Shown here one piece after another: positions 1 through 8,613 of a stretch of DNA of 59,580 nucleotides. Each line of letters begins with the position of its first letter. The stretch's first letter is position 1. This stretch comes from Physcocola sp002396385 (lineage in GTDB: Bacteria; Bacteroidota; Bacteroidia; Bacteroidales; Paludibacteraceae), in contig CAMNDM010000019.1 in the NCBI GenBank assembly GCA_946535435.1, positions 1 to 59,580 on the forward strand, in the 5' to 3' direction. The position numbers and the translations under genes were made by a program. Below the pieces are notes generated by a model. The model did no database searches, had not been told where the DNA came from, and saw nothing but the letters and a program-made list of their open reading frames with translations.

Positions 1-7
1 ATGCAAA

Positions 8-133
8 TTACAGGTATAATCTGTACATTGCCAATTCCTTATTCTTGTTGATGGTAAGTTGAATTAGTTTGTCCTCGTCAACAACAAGCAGGCCGAATAT
101 TATTGTTGAAATTACCGAAAGTACAAACTTCAA
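8..133 (-). CDS. Possible 41-residue hydrophobic peptide (TTG start)
   Basis: A short minus-strand frame beginning at a TTG codon encodes a hydrophobic N-terminal stretch (KFVLSVISTIIFGLLVV) followed by a charged tail and a TAA stop. It looks like a single-pass membrane peptide, but there is no ATG and no clear ribosome binding site, and the upstream frame is closed by a stop 6 nt before the TTG. The rest of 1-271 shows no gene I can support. It could be the degraded end of a longer gene. Weak call. Confidence 0.15.
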   Translation of the reverse strand: MKFVLSVISTIIFGLLVVDEDKLIQLTINKNKELAMYRLYL

Positions 134-271
134 GATGCTTTACCCAGTTTTCGTGGCTTCTTTACGTTTTTTTCTCCGCTTTCTGATAATATAGTGGCGT
201 CAAGGATTTCTCTTTTAACGTCGTATTTAAAGTTCGTCTGGTGAAATATAACTATTTGATAGGAAAATAGC

Positions 272-1600
272 CTAATACTTGTACCTCTCCTTGTTCCGCC
301 AGTAGAACCAGCCGCTGACGCCCAAACACAGGAATTCTCCTATAAATATGCTCAACCATATTCCGTCTATGCCTGCCAGCATTGGCATTAGCACTACGGC
401 AACGGCTTGGAACAGGAAGGCTCGGCAAAAGGAGATGGCGCCCGATATTCCTCCATTCCCTACTGCTGTAAACAATGACGATGTGAATGCGTTTATCCCT
501 ATTATAAGGAAGGCTAGGCTGTAGAGTCGGAAGGCATGTGTGGTGAGTGCTGCCAGCTCTGCGTTGTAGCCGACAAACAGTTTGGCCAGCCAGGGGGCTA
601 GTAGCTCTGCGCATAAAAAGGCGGTTGCCCCGAAATACCCGGCCAGTTTCAGACTTTTCCTCCTCAGGTTCTGTACTTCTGCATAGTTTTCGGCCCCATA
701 GTGGTAGCCGATGATGTTTTCCAGCCCGGTCAGGTAACCCAGTACTATCGAGATAAAAATGTAGGCTATGTAGGTTATGGCTCCGTAGGCGGCCACTCCG
801 TCTTCCCCTATCATCCGCATAAGCTGCAGGTTGTAGAGCACCGAACAGAGGGGTACCGACAGCTCTGTTATCATTTCCGATGCACCGTTGAAGCAGATGT
901 GCAGCAATGCGCGCCAGTTCCACGTGGGTCTACGTAGCCGTAGCAGGCTCTTGCTTGGTGAGAACAGGTACAACAGCGGACCAAACCCTCCTATCGAGCA
1001 ACTTGCCACTGTTGCCCAGGCTGCGCCTTTTAATCCCATCCCGAATACGCCTATAAAGAGTAGGTCCAATATAATGTTGGCGATTCCGGCTATCAGGGTG
1101 AAACGAAGGCCTAGACGCGGCCGGCCGGCGGTTATTAGCAGCGATTGGAAGATGTTTTGGAGTATATAGGGTATGATGCACAACATAAAGGTGCGGCCGT
1201 AGGCTACGCACAGGGGCAGCAGCTGGCTGTTGGCTCCCATTGCTTCCGAAAGCTGGGGCATATAGGCAATTCCCGCCAACGTGGCTATCAGTCCTATGGT
1301 GGCCGATGCCAGCACTATCAGGCTCAGCAAGCGGTTGGCCCGTTCTTGTTGCCCGCGGCCCAACAATCGCGATAAGTAGGCGGCTCCGCCCGTTCCGAAC
1401 ATCAGCCCGAGCGACGAGCACATCAGAGGAAACGGCATAACGATGTTGACGGCGGCTAATGCATCCTTCCCTATCAGGTTCGATACGCACAAGCCGTCTA
1501 CCACGCCGTAGATCGACGTGAAAACCATCATGCCTATGGTCGGTAGGGTGAACCGTAGAAGACGTCTGATGTTGAAATGACCCGATAGTGGTATGCCCAT
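272..1600 (-). CDS. MATE family multidrug/cation efflux transporter
   Basis: Predicted inner-membrane antiporter of the MATE (MatE/NorM/MepA) family, exporting cationic organic compounds at the expense of a Na+ or H+ gradient. The 442 residues carry about 12 hydrophobic segments arranged as two homologous halves; the N-terminal half begins with the family-like stretch RFTLPTIGMMVFTSIYGVVD. Length matches the family (about 440-460). The ATG lies 4 nt after the menD stop, so it is probably translated from the men transcript as its last gene. No function in quinone synthesis is known for MATE proteins; the link may be only co-transcription. Substrate cannot be told from sequence. Confidence 0.9.
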   Translation of the reverse strand: MGIPLSGHFNIRRLLRFTLPTIGMMVFTSIYGVVDGLCVSNLIGKDALAAVNIVMPFPLMCSSLGLMFGTGGAAYLSRLLGRGQQERANRLLSLIVLASATIGLIATLAGIAYMPQLSEAMGANSQLLPLCVAYGRTFMLCIIPYILQNIFQSLLITAGRPRLGLRFTLIAGIANIILDLLFIGVFGMGLKGAAWATVASCSIGGFGPLLYLFSPSKSLLRLRRPTWNWRALLHICFNGASEMITELSVPLCSVLYNLQLMRMIGEDGVAAYGAITYIAYIFISIVLGYLTGLENIIGYHYGAENYAEVQNLRRKSLKLAGYFGATAFLCAELLAPWLAKLFVGYNAELAALTTHAFRLYSLAFLIIGINAFTSSLFTAVGNGGISGAISFCRAFLFQAVAVVLMPMLAGIDGIWLSIFIGEFLCLGVSGWFYWRNKERYKY

Positions 1601-1604
1601 TGCT

Positions 1605-3182
1605 TTATTGGTCGCTTACTGTTATTTCTACAATTCCGCCTGGCTGGCTTACTGCCTGCTCCAGTTCTTTCGGGTTGCAGGCCTTTCGGTAGCTTATGCC
1701 GTATGCCTTGCACAAGGCTGACAGGTCTACGTGTTGCGGGGTCACAAAAAAACGCTCGTATTCTTCTACCTTGCCAGGACCGTCCATCTTCCGGAAGATG
1801 CCTCCTCCGTTGTTGTTGATGATATAGATGGTCAGGTTGTCAGGGTATTCGTTGTTCCATAGCGCGTTGCTGTCGTAAAGGAAGCAGAGGTCGCCGGTTA
1901 TAAGGGTCACTCTGCCTTCTGTCTGTAGTGCCGAACCTATGGCGGTGCTGGTGCAGCCGTCAATGCCGCTCACTCCGCGGTTGGCGTAGAAGTGGAGGCC
2001 TTTGGTGTTGTTCCACTGTTGCCCGTTGCGGACACTGGTCCCGTTGCTCAGGTGCAGGTCGCTGCCGTCTGGTAACGAGTTGAGCAGGGTGTTGAATACC
2101 GAGGTTTCGTTCCAACCGTCGTAGGCCTTTGCCAGTTGGGCCTGGCACAGGGCGCTTCGTTGTTGCCAGCGGCTGGCATAACTGTTGTTGCCAGTGGCGC
2201 TACTGTCGAGTTCTTCTAAAAAGGCCGACATGTCGCAAGTTATTTGTAGGTCGGTGTGTTGGAAGGTGTCTACAATATTTTCTTCCATTCCCACCCGCCA
2301 GGTCTGTTTTGCCGGATGCCTGCGTAAAAATTGTTTGGCACTTTTGCTGACAAGTGCACCTCCTGCTACAATTAGCAGGTCGGGTGTGAAGTCTGCCGCC
2401 TCTTCCTCTGTCAGACTTTTGAACACGGGTTCTACGTTGTTTACGATCCCGTTCCCGTACCAGTTTGACAAGTTCTCTGCTACGACGGCTATTCCTTTTT
2501 GTGCAAGTTTGCAGACAAGGCCGTTCAGTCTGTCGTCGGGTTGTTGGAAGCCTGCCAATAGCATTATATTGCCTCTGATGGGGGTGTTGAGCGTGACGCG
2601 TGTCTCAAATATGCGGCCAATTTTATGGCTGGCTGGCTCTGTTTCCCTGGTCTCGTAGAGTGGAAGATCGCATGGCACATTCAGGTGTACGGGACCTTTC
2701 CTGCCGTTGGTGGCTGTGTTTATGGCCTCGTTTATGGTGCGGTTGGCATACCATTTGCCATTTTTGTCGGTTTGGGGGGTAAGCACGAAACTCTGTTTCA
2801 CAATGTTTCGTAACAACTGTTCTTGGCGCAGGGTTTGGCTGTCTGCCTGGTCTATCCACTCCTCGGGGCGGTCGGCACTGATAACCAACAGTGGCACTTC
2901 CTGGTAATAGGCTTCCGCTATGGCGGGTGCCTGGTTCAGTAGTGCGGTGCCCGATGTGCAGACGGTTGCCACACAGCGCCTGCTCTTCTGGGCCATGCCC
3001 AGTGCCACAAATGCTGCACAACGCTCGTCTACCACCACGTGGCATTGGAGTCGTGGCTCGCGGTTCATGGCTATGCTGAGGGGAGCGTTCCTCGAACCTG
3101 GCGATAACACTACGTCTGTTATTCCCTTGTCGGCACACAATTTGGCAAGGGTGGCTATGTTGGTGTGGTCGGTTGTTTGCAT
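1605..3182 (-). CDS. menD: MenD, SEPHCHC synthase (menaquinone biosynthesis)
   Basis: Thiamine-diphosphate enzyme that joins isochorismate and 2-oxoglutarate to make 2-succinyl-5-enolpyruvyl-6-hydroxy-3-cyclohexene-1-carboxylate, an early cytosolic step of menaquinone synthesis. The N-terminal domain has SPGSRNAPL (27-35) and the ThDP-activating Glu in VDERCAAF (Glu53). The C-terminal domain has the cofactor motif starting GDLCFLYD (about 429) and ending NNNGGG (about 456). At 525 aa it is slightly shorter than E. coli MenD (556). It starts 27 nt after menF and is followed almost at once by the MATE gene. menB, menC and menE, often next to menD in Bacteroidetes, are absent here. Confidence 0.95.
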   Translation of the reverse strand: MQTTDHTNIATLAKLCADKGITDVVLSPGSRNAPLSIAMNREPRLQCHVVVDERCAAFVALGMAQKSRRCVATVCTSGTALLNQAPAIAEAYYQEVPLLVISADRPEEWIDQADSQTLRQEQLLRNIVKQSFVLTPQTDKNGKWYANRTINEAINTATNGRKGPVHLNVPCDLPLYETRETEPASHKIGRIFETRVTLNTPIRGNIMLLAGFQQPDDRLNGLVCKLAQKGIAVVAENLSNWYGNGIVNNVEPVFKSLTEEEAADFTPDLLIVAGGALVSKSAKQFLRRHPAKQTWRVGMEENIVDTFQHTDLQITCDMSAFLEELDSSATGNNSYASRWQQRSALCQAQLAKAYDGWNETSVFNTLLNSLPDGSDLHLSNGTSVRNGQQWNNTKGLHFYANRGVSGIDGCTSTAIGSALQTEGRVTLITGDLCFLYDSNALWNNEYPDNLTIYIINNNGGGIFRKMDGPGKVEEYERFFVTPQHVDLSALCKAYGISYRKACNPKELEQAVSQPGGIVEITVSDQ

Positions 3183-3209
3183 TACCCGTTGGTATGGTTG
3201 GTCGTTTGC

Positions 3210-4283
3210 TTATTCGCTGGCGATAAAACGCTTCAGCGTGTCAATCTTCATTTTCGTCTCTTCCCATTCGCTCTGTGGCTGGCTGTCGGCTGTTATACCT
3301 CCTCCGGCATAAAGGGTGGCGCCTTCCGGCGTCAGTCTCATACACCGGAGGTTTACGTAGAGGGCGAAGTGCAGCTCGTCGGTAATGTGTCCGAGGTAGC
3401 CGCTGAAAAATTCACGGTCATAGCCCTCTTTTTCTGCAATCAGCTTATAGCTGGCCTCTTTGGGTGTCCCGCATACAGCTGGTGTGGGGTGTAGTGCCCA
3501 CAGCAGGCGGTCTGCCCGTTGGTCTATGGGCATCTTCATGCCTATGCGGGTGAGCAGGTGCTCGAGGTGTCCCGCTTTGGTGGTCGTTACCGGTGTGACG
3601 TTTATACTGGTGCACAGAGGCTGGATCGTCCTCAGCACGTATTGTTCCACTAATTGCTGTTCTTCTTTGTTCTTGGCGTCCCATGGCGTCCCTTCTACGC
3701 AAACGGGCCTTGTACCAGCAAGGGCAATGGTTTGCAGGTCTTGGCCGTTACGGCTGAGCAGTAGTTCGGGTGTTGCGCACATCCAAATGCCTAACCCTGG
3801 CAAATTGACCATTGCCACGTAGGCATGGGGGTAGGCCGACAGCAGTTTCTGAAAAATGGGGATGGCTTGGCTGTAATAGTTGCCGCTTAGCGTTTCGGGG
3901 TGCGAGAGTACCACTTTCGCCAGCTCGCCTCCCTTTATTCTCGCAACGGTTTCCTCTATCTTTCTGCAGTACGCGGTTTGTTCGCTCTCCGCTGGTTTGC
4001 CGCATGCATGCACATCTGGAACTTTCAACCGTGGCAACTGCGGCATATTGGTGTCTGCCAAGGATTGGCTTAATGAAATGTCGGATTTTATCAGGTAGTA
4101 GGGGGCGTCGTTTCTGAATGGCACCACAATAAATCCGTTGCTGACGCTTATGTCTACTGGTTGTCTCAGGGCTGTCAGCGGGGTGGTTTGTATACCGCCT
4201 TGTATCGGATTGCCTGGCTTGCGGTAGCAGTAGAAAGGCAGATTCCTCTCTAGGCAGGCCTGCATTAATTCTGTTATTTGCAT
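3210..4283 (-). CDS. menF: MenF, isochorismate synthase
   Basis: Converts chorismate to isochorismate, the committed step to menaquinone. The C-terminal two thirds is a chorismate-binding domain with KGGELAKVVLS, the PTPAVCGTPKE segment, and GYLG followed by YAGGGITADS near the end, all typical of isochorismate/anthranilate synthases. I place the start at the ATG at 4283 (MQITELMQA), giving 357 aa; a longer frame reaches 4394 but would lie wholly inside menA and its extra residues look non-protein-like. With this start it overlaps the menA stop by 10 nt, implying translational coupling. Confidence 0.93.
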   Translation of the reverse strand: MQITELMQACLERNLPFYCYRKPGNPIQGGIQTTPLTALRQPVDISVSNGFIVVPFRNDAPYYLIKSDISLSQSLADTNMPQLPRLKVPDVHACGKPAESEQTAYCRKIEETVARIKGGELAKVVLSHPETLSGNYYSQAIPIFQKLLSAYPHAYVAMVNLPGLGIWMCATPELLLSRNGQDLQTIALAGTRPVCVEGTPWDAKNKEEQQLVEQYVLRTIQPLCTSINVTPVTTTKAGHLEHLLTRIGMKMPIDQRADRLLWALHPTPAVCGTPKEASYKLIAEKEGYDREFFSGYLGHITDELHFALYVNLRCMRLTPEGATLYAGGGITADSQPQSEWEETKMKIDTLKRFIASE

Positions 4284-5215
4284 ATGGTCAGTCCTATTGT
4301 GGTTAGTATGGCGTAAACCAACATGTTTCTCGAACTCTGTCCTATGAGTGTGTTGAGTGCTCTTCCCTCCCTTATGGCACATAGTTTGCGCCACGTCGTG
4401 GTGTGCAGCAGCAGGTAGGGTAGCAGCAGGACTGCTGCGGTTAGCAGGTTTCTAGCACCTGAGGCCTCCTGCTGGTTGTCTTGACTCTGGAACGCACAGA
4501 ACAGCGCTGCGGTGCCTATTAGTGTTGCGGCCACTCCGTTTGCCAAATAGAAATAGCGGCCGAATGGCTCGCCAAGTTTTACGATGATGGTGCGTTTGCC
4601 GCTGGCTTTGTCTGTCTCGCGGTCGCGGTAGTTGTTTACTACCAGCAGGCTGTTGATGGCTAGGCCTACGGCTACCGATAGCCAGATACCATATGCCGGA
4701 CAGGTGCCTGTTTGCACATAGCAGGTCATACATACTGGCACAATCCCGAAAAATACCACTACGGCGATGTCGCCCCAGCCGTTGTACGATAGCGGGTAGG
4801 GTCCCGAGGTGTAAAGGTAGGCAAAAACTACGCACGCTAGGCCTACCAGTACCAGTTTCCAGGTGGTGAAGTACAGTATGCTTAATCCGATCAGGCAGGC
4901 TGTTGCTACCACCATACAAATGCCTGCTTTCATGGCGTCGGGGGTAATCCACCCCTGGGCTGTGGCACGCATAGGACCCAGGCGTTCTTCTCCGTCACTT
5001 CCTTTTTTATAGTCTATCAAGTCGTTTATCAGGTTGGCTGCTACCTGCATCAGTACGGCAAATAACAGGCATATCAGTGCGGGTATGAGGCTGAAACTGT
5101 TCTGTGAGTAGGCTAGCGCGCAACCGACAACCACTGGGGTTATTGCTGCGGCCAGTGTTTTCGGACGGCTTGCCAGTAACCATGCTTTCGCACTGTTGGT
5201 GGGTACTTGTTCCAT
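4274..5215 (-). CDS. menA: MenA, 1,4-dihydroxy-2-naphthoate polyprenyltransferase
   Basis: UbiA-superfamily membrane prenyltransferase that attaches the isoprenoid side chain to DHNA, giving demethylmenaquinone. Both Asp-rich motifs are visible: NLINDLIDY (61-69) and, near residues 193-208, NNYRDRETDKASGKRT. Around eight transmembrane segments and 313 aa fit the family. It is the first gene of the minus-strand men operon (menA-menF-menD-MATE) and has a perfect Bacteroidetes -7 box just upstream. It faces away from the HTH regulator at 5301. Confidence 0.94.
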   Translation of the reverse strand: MEQVPTNSAKAWLLASRPKTLAAAITPVVVGCALAYSQNSFSLIPALICLLFAVLMQVAANLINDLIDYKKGSDGEERLGPMRATAQGWITPDAMKAGICMVVATACLIGLSILYFTTWKLVLVGLACVVFAYLYTSGPYPLSYNGWGDIAVVVFFGIVPVCMTCYVQTGTCPAYGIWLSVAVGLAINSLLVVNNYRDRETDKASGKRTIIVKLGEPFGRYFYLANGVAATLIGTAALFCAFQSQDNQQEASGARNLLTAAVLLLPYLLLHTTTWRKLCAIREGRALNTLIGQSSRNMLVYAILTTIGLTICK

Positions 5216-5231
5216 TTTTACTCTTTTTCTA

Positions 5232-5239
5232 CAAATTTA
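5232..5239 (-). promoter_or_regulatory. Predicted -7 box of the men operon promoter
   Basis: On the minus strand this reads TAAATTTG, a perfect match to the Bacteroidetes sigma-70-type -7 consensus TAnnTTTG, 16 nt upstream of the menA ATG. No convincing -33 TTTG was found at the usual spacing of about 19 nt. Confidence 0.55.
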
Positions 5240-5300
5240 CGAAAATGCCAAATATTTTCCTTAACTTGTTCGGTCTAATTAAAAATGTGTCGTTAAGAAT

Positions 5301-6200
5301 ATGGATGATCACCGGACTCTTGAAAATGCGATGAAGCTGCTGAAAATGCTGACTTCTTCTGTGAATTACACGCCTGATGAGATTGCTAGGCGTTTGGACG
5401 TATCGTCGCGTACCGCCTATAGGTATATCAAAACCCTTGAAGACGTGGGGTTTAGCGTTCAGAAGGAGAATGGAGCGTATTTTATCCCGAAAACCGACAA
5501 ACTTTATACCGATATCTCACAGCTGGTGCACTTTTCCGAAGAGGAGGAATGCCTGGTTTACGATATAATGCAGAATTTGAGCTACGATCCGGTGGTTCAA
5601 CGTAACCTGAAGGCGAAGATGGCTGCCGTCTTTAACCTCGACTCTTTGGCTAAATCGGTCACCGAAGAGCGTTTCCATTCCAATTTGTCGAAGGTGCTGT
5701 CTGCCATCAAGAATCATCATCAAATTTGCTTGAAGAATTATCGGTCCAGCCACTCGGACACGATTGCCGACCGTTTGGTCGAGCCCTTCAACATTACCGA
5801 CAATTACAGCACGATTTGGGCATTCGATACTGCCGATAAGACCAACAAGCAGTTCAAACTGTCACGTACCAGCTGTGTCGATGAGTTGGTAGAACAACCC
5901 TGGAAGTTCGGGGATAAACACAAGGCCGCTCCTGTCGATGTGTTCAGGTCGTCGGGTGATGGGAAAAAGTATGAAATTTGTCTCGAATTAGATACGCTGG
6001 CGCAAAACCTCCTCGTCGAAGAGTTCCCGCTTACTAAAAGCCTTGTTAAAAAGGAGAACGGGAAATGGCGGATTTCTACCACTGTCTACAGCCTTTATTC
6101 GGTTGGCCGTTTTGTTTTGGGCCTGATTGACCATATTAAGATTATTGGTTCTCCCGATTTGAGGAATCATATTGAGGAGCGCTTGAAAAACCGTCTTTAG
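5301..6200 (+). CDS. HTH (HTH_11) plus WYL-like transcriptional regulator
   Basis: Probable ligand-sensing transcription factor. Residues about 8-60 form a DeoR-like winged helix-turn-helix: ARRLDVSSRTAYRYIKTLED is the recognition unit. The remainder resembles the YafY/WYL arrangement: a linker, then a beta-rich region around STIWAFD and a C-terminal helical part (about 299 aa in all, usual for this group). The WYL tripeptide itself is not seen. It is divergent from menA with only 85 nt between the starts, so it may control the men operon, itself, or neither; that is inference from position. Confidence 0.8.
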   Translation: MDDHRTLENAMKLLKMLTSSVNYTPDEIARRLDVSSRTAYRYIKTLEDVGFSVQKENGAYFIPKTDKLYTDISQLVHFSEEEECLVYDIMQNLSYDPVVQRNLKAKMAAVFNLDSLAKSVTEERFHSNLSKVLSAIKNHHQICLKNYRSSHSDTIADRLVEPFNITDNYSTIWAFDTADKTNKQFKLSRTSCVDELVEQPWKFGDKHKAAPVDVFRSSGDGKKYEICLELDTLAQNLLVEEFPLTKSLVKKENGKWRISTTVYSLYSVGRFVLGLIDHIKIIGSPDLRNHIEERLKNRL

Positions 6201-6260
6201 TCGTTGCTTTTTTTTGACTTTTTGTCTGCATTTGGCTTCCTTTTTATAAACGTATCTCAA

Positions 6261-6280
6261 TGCAAATTCTTAAATTTGCA
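6261..6280 (+). promoter_or_regulatory. Promoter -7 box inside a perfect 8-bp inverted repeat
   Basis: TGCAAATT-CTTA-AATTTGCA is a perfect 8-bp inverted repeat with a 4-nt centre. The -7 box TAAATTTG (6271-6278) lies within it, 27 nt before the ATG of the mannosyltransferase at 6305. A protein bound here would cover the core promoter, so it reads as a possible operator. Confidence 0.45.
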
Positions 6281-6304
6281 TAAAGTGAATTACTGAATAT
6301 ATAT

Positions 6305-7051
6305 ATGAACGACGGAGTTGTTATTATTCCTACATACAACGAAAAGGAAAATATTGAAAACATTATTCGTGCCGTATTCGGGTTGCCTAAAAATTTCCAT
6401 GTCTTGGTTATTGACGATGGATCGCCCGACGGTACTGCCAATATAGTCAAATCGCTCCAAAACGAATTCGACGGACGCCTTCACATTATTGAACGACAGG
6501 GTAAACAAGGACTTGGTACGGCTTATATAACAGGCTTTAAATGGGCTATTGATAATAAGTACGACTATATTTTTGAAATGGATGCCGACTTCTCCCATAA
6601 TCCGGACGATTTGGTCAAACTGCACAAGGCTTGTGCTGAAGAGGGGGGAGACGTCGCTATCGGTTCCCGATACGTCAGTGGCGTCAATGTGGTCAACTGG
6701 CCGATGGGGAGAGTGCTGATGTCTTATTTCGCATCGAAATATGTGCGGTTGGTTACAGGGCTCGATGTCGCCGACACTACCGCTGGTTTTGTCTGCTACC
6801 GCAGGCAGGTCCTTGAGACCATTGGACTCGATGAAATCCGTTTCAAAGGCTATGCCTTCCAGATTGAGATGAAATTTACTGCTTTCAAATGCGGATTCGT
6901 TATTAAGGAGGTCCCTATCATTTTTGTCAACCGCGTGTTGGGTACCTCAAAAATGAGTGGCGGAATCTTTTCCGAAGCTCTTTTTGGTGTGGTAAGGCTC
7001 AAATTCCGCTCTTTCTTCCGGAATTATCCGCAAAAAAAGCAACTGGCATGA
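6305..7051 (+). CDS. Polyprenol monophosphomannose synthase (GT2)
   Basis: Family 2 glycosyltransferase of the dolichol-phosphate-mannose synthase type: transfers mannose (or a related sugar) from a nucleotide donor to polyprenyl phosphate at the inner membrane. Motifs: IPTYNEKENI (8-17), DDGSPDGT (37-44), and the metal-binding DAD in EMDADFSHNP (93-95). The family-typical GSRYVSG follows. It has 248 aa and lacks the C-terminal membrane domain of longer relatives, so it is the short soluble or peripheral form. Located 100 nt before pyrC. The product probably feeds glycan or protein mannosylation. Confidence 0.88.
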   Translation: MNDGVVIIPTYNEKENIENIIRAVFGLPKNFHVLVIDDGSPDGTANIVKSLQNEFDGRLHIIERQGKQGLGTAYITGFKWAIDNKYDYIFEMDADFSHNPDDLVKLHKACAEEGGDVAIGSRYVSGVNVVNWPMGRVLMSYFASKYVRLVTGLDVADTTAGFVCYRRQVLETIGLDEIRFKGYAFQIEMKFTAFKCGFVIKEVPIIFVNRVLGTSKMSGGIFSEALFGVVRLKFRSFFRNYPQKKQLA

Positions 7052-7151
7052 TTTGTAAATATCATTTTTTTTTCTAATCTTTGAATTCAGACACATCATG
7101 TGGTGGCTTAGGCCTTTTTCTAAATTGATACAACTTTAATATCTCAAATAA

Positions 7152-8504
7152 ATGAAACCTGTGCTTATCTATAAAGCCAAGATTATTAACGAGGGTAATG
7201 CTTTTAAGGGGTCCCTCCTTATTGAAGATGGCAAGATATCTAAAATATTCAAGGACGATGTACCTGATAGTGTTAAGGCGAAGGCCGACATCATCGATGG
7301 GGAAGACAAGTGGGTACTGCCTGGCGTAATTGATACTCACGTACATTTCCGTGATCCTGGCATGACACAGAAAGCTGATTTTGTTACCGAAAGCCGTGCT
7401 GCTGTGGCCGGAGGTGTAACCTCTGTTATGGATATGCCGAACACTGTGCCTGCTACCACTTCTATCGCTTTGTGGGAACAGAAAACCCAGGAATTGGCTA
7501 AGAAGTCGCTTGTTAACTTCTCGTGCTATATGGGCGCTACCGACAACAATCTTGACGAGATTATGAAGATTGACCCTTCTAAGGTTTGTGGACTTAAACT
7601 GTTCATGGGCTCTACTACCGGTAGCTTTGTTGTGAGTGATAAACAGAAACTGGAAGAGATTTTTGCTAAGTCGCCTGTCCTTATCGCTACCCATAACGAA
7701 GATGACAATATGATTAAGGAAAATCTGGCCAAAGTGAAAGCCGAATTGGGTGATGACAAACCTATCCCTATGTTCTACCATTCGGTTATCCGCAATTCCG
7801 ATGCCTGTTACAAGTCTACGGCTGCCGCTATCGATTTGGCCTTGAAACACCATACACACCTGCATGTGCTGCATCTTTCTACCTTGAAGGAATTGGCGTT
7901 GTTCGAACGTATTCCTGATGCGCAGAAAGATACAATCACCGCTGAAACTACGGTCAACTACCTCTGGTTTGCCGATGAGGCCTATGAACGCCTCGGAGCC
8001 CGCATCAAGTGTTGCCCGTCTATTAAGAAGGGTAAGAGCCGTGAAGGTTTGCAGAAGGGTGTTGCCGATGGGCTTATCGACACTATCGCTACCGACCACG
8101 CTCCGCATTTGTTGAGCGATAAGGAGGGCGATGCTCTGACTGCCGCTTCTGGTATTCCTTCTATTCAGCACTCGCTGCCAATGATGCTCGAACTGGCTAA
8201 GAAGGGCGCTTTCACTCGCGAACAGGTGGTTGAGAAAATGTGCCACAATCCGGCTAAGATTTTCGGTGTGGAGAAGCGTGGCTTTATCCGTAAAGGTTAT
8301 TATGCCGACTTGGTGATTATTTCCCCTAACACGCCTTATACTGTTGAGGCTAAAGACTTGCAGTACAAGTGCGGCTGGTCTCCTATCGAGGGCGAGAAAC
8401 TCTCGTACAAGGTGGAAAAAACTTTCGTTAACGGTAACCTTGTCTACGACGAGGGTAAGTTTAACGAGGAGGTTAAGGGTCAGGTTCTTTCTTTTGTGCG
8501 TTAA
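7152..8504 (+). CDS. pyrC: Dihydroorotase
   Basis: Zinc enzyme of pyrimidine synthesis closing carbamoyl-aspartate to dihydroorotate. The amidohydrolase signature DTHVHFRDPG (61-70) supplies the two metal-binding His (63, 65); GLKLFMGSTTG supplies the candidate carboxylated Lys; ATDHAPH carries the catalytic Asp. At 450 aa it belongs to the class I group (also annotated as allantoinase-like), and gene context fits dihydroorotase. It ends just before a strong terminator. Confidence 0.93.
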   Translation: MKPVLIYKAKIINEGNAFKGSLLIEDGKISKIFKDDVPDSVKAKADIIDGEDKWVLPGVIDTHVHFRDPGMTQKADFVTESRAAVAGGVTSVMDMPNTVPATTSIALWEQKTQELAKKSLVNFSCYMGATDNNLDEIMKIDPSKVCGLKLFMGSTTGSFVVSDKQKLEEIFAKSPVLIATHNEDDNMIKENLAKVKAELGDDKPIPMFYHSVIRNSDACYKSTAAAIDLALKHHTHLHVLHLSTLKELALFERIPDAQKDTITAETTVNYLWFADEAYERLGARIKCCPSIKKGKSREGLQKGVADGLIDTIATDHAPHLLSDKEGDALTAASGIPSIQHSLPMMLELAKKGAFTREQVVEKMCHNPAKIFGVEKRGFIRKGYYADLVIISPNTPYTVEAKDLQYKCGWSPIEGEKLSYKVEKTFVNGNLVYDEGKFNEEVKGQVLSFVR

Positions 8505-8530
8505 TAAAACGGCATACAAACTAACAAAAA

Positions 8531-8557
8531 GGTTGTCCAGTCGGACAGCCTTTTTTT
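8531..8557 (+). terminator. Rho-independent terminator after pyrC
   Basis: GGTTGTCC-AGTC-GGACAGCC forms an 8-bp stem with a 4-nt loop followed by seven T. Confidence 0.9.
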
Positions 8558-8570
8558 GTTGGATGTATTA

Positions 8571-8602
8571 AAATAAAAGGATGCGTTTTTTTGCATCCTT
8601 TT
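8571..8602 (-). terminator. Terminator of the minus-strand His-rich lipoprotein gene
   Basis: AAAAGGATGC / GCATCCTTTT form a 10-bp stem around an 8-nt T-rich loop. On the minus strand the stem is followed by TTTTATTTT, 12 nt past the stop at 8614. Confidence 0.75.
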
Positions 8603-8613
8603 ATCGTTATGGC

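Noticed and set aside
252..923. 223-codon minus-strand frame overlapping the MATE gene
   Set aside because: Low-complexity Arg/Leu-rich sequence in another frame of a real transporter gene.
7074..8519. 481-codon minus-strand frame opposite pyrC
   Set aside because: Fully antisense to an intact, motif-bearing dihydroorotase; no family-like motif or promoter. Long antisense frames are common here because sense codons rarely give antisense stops.
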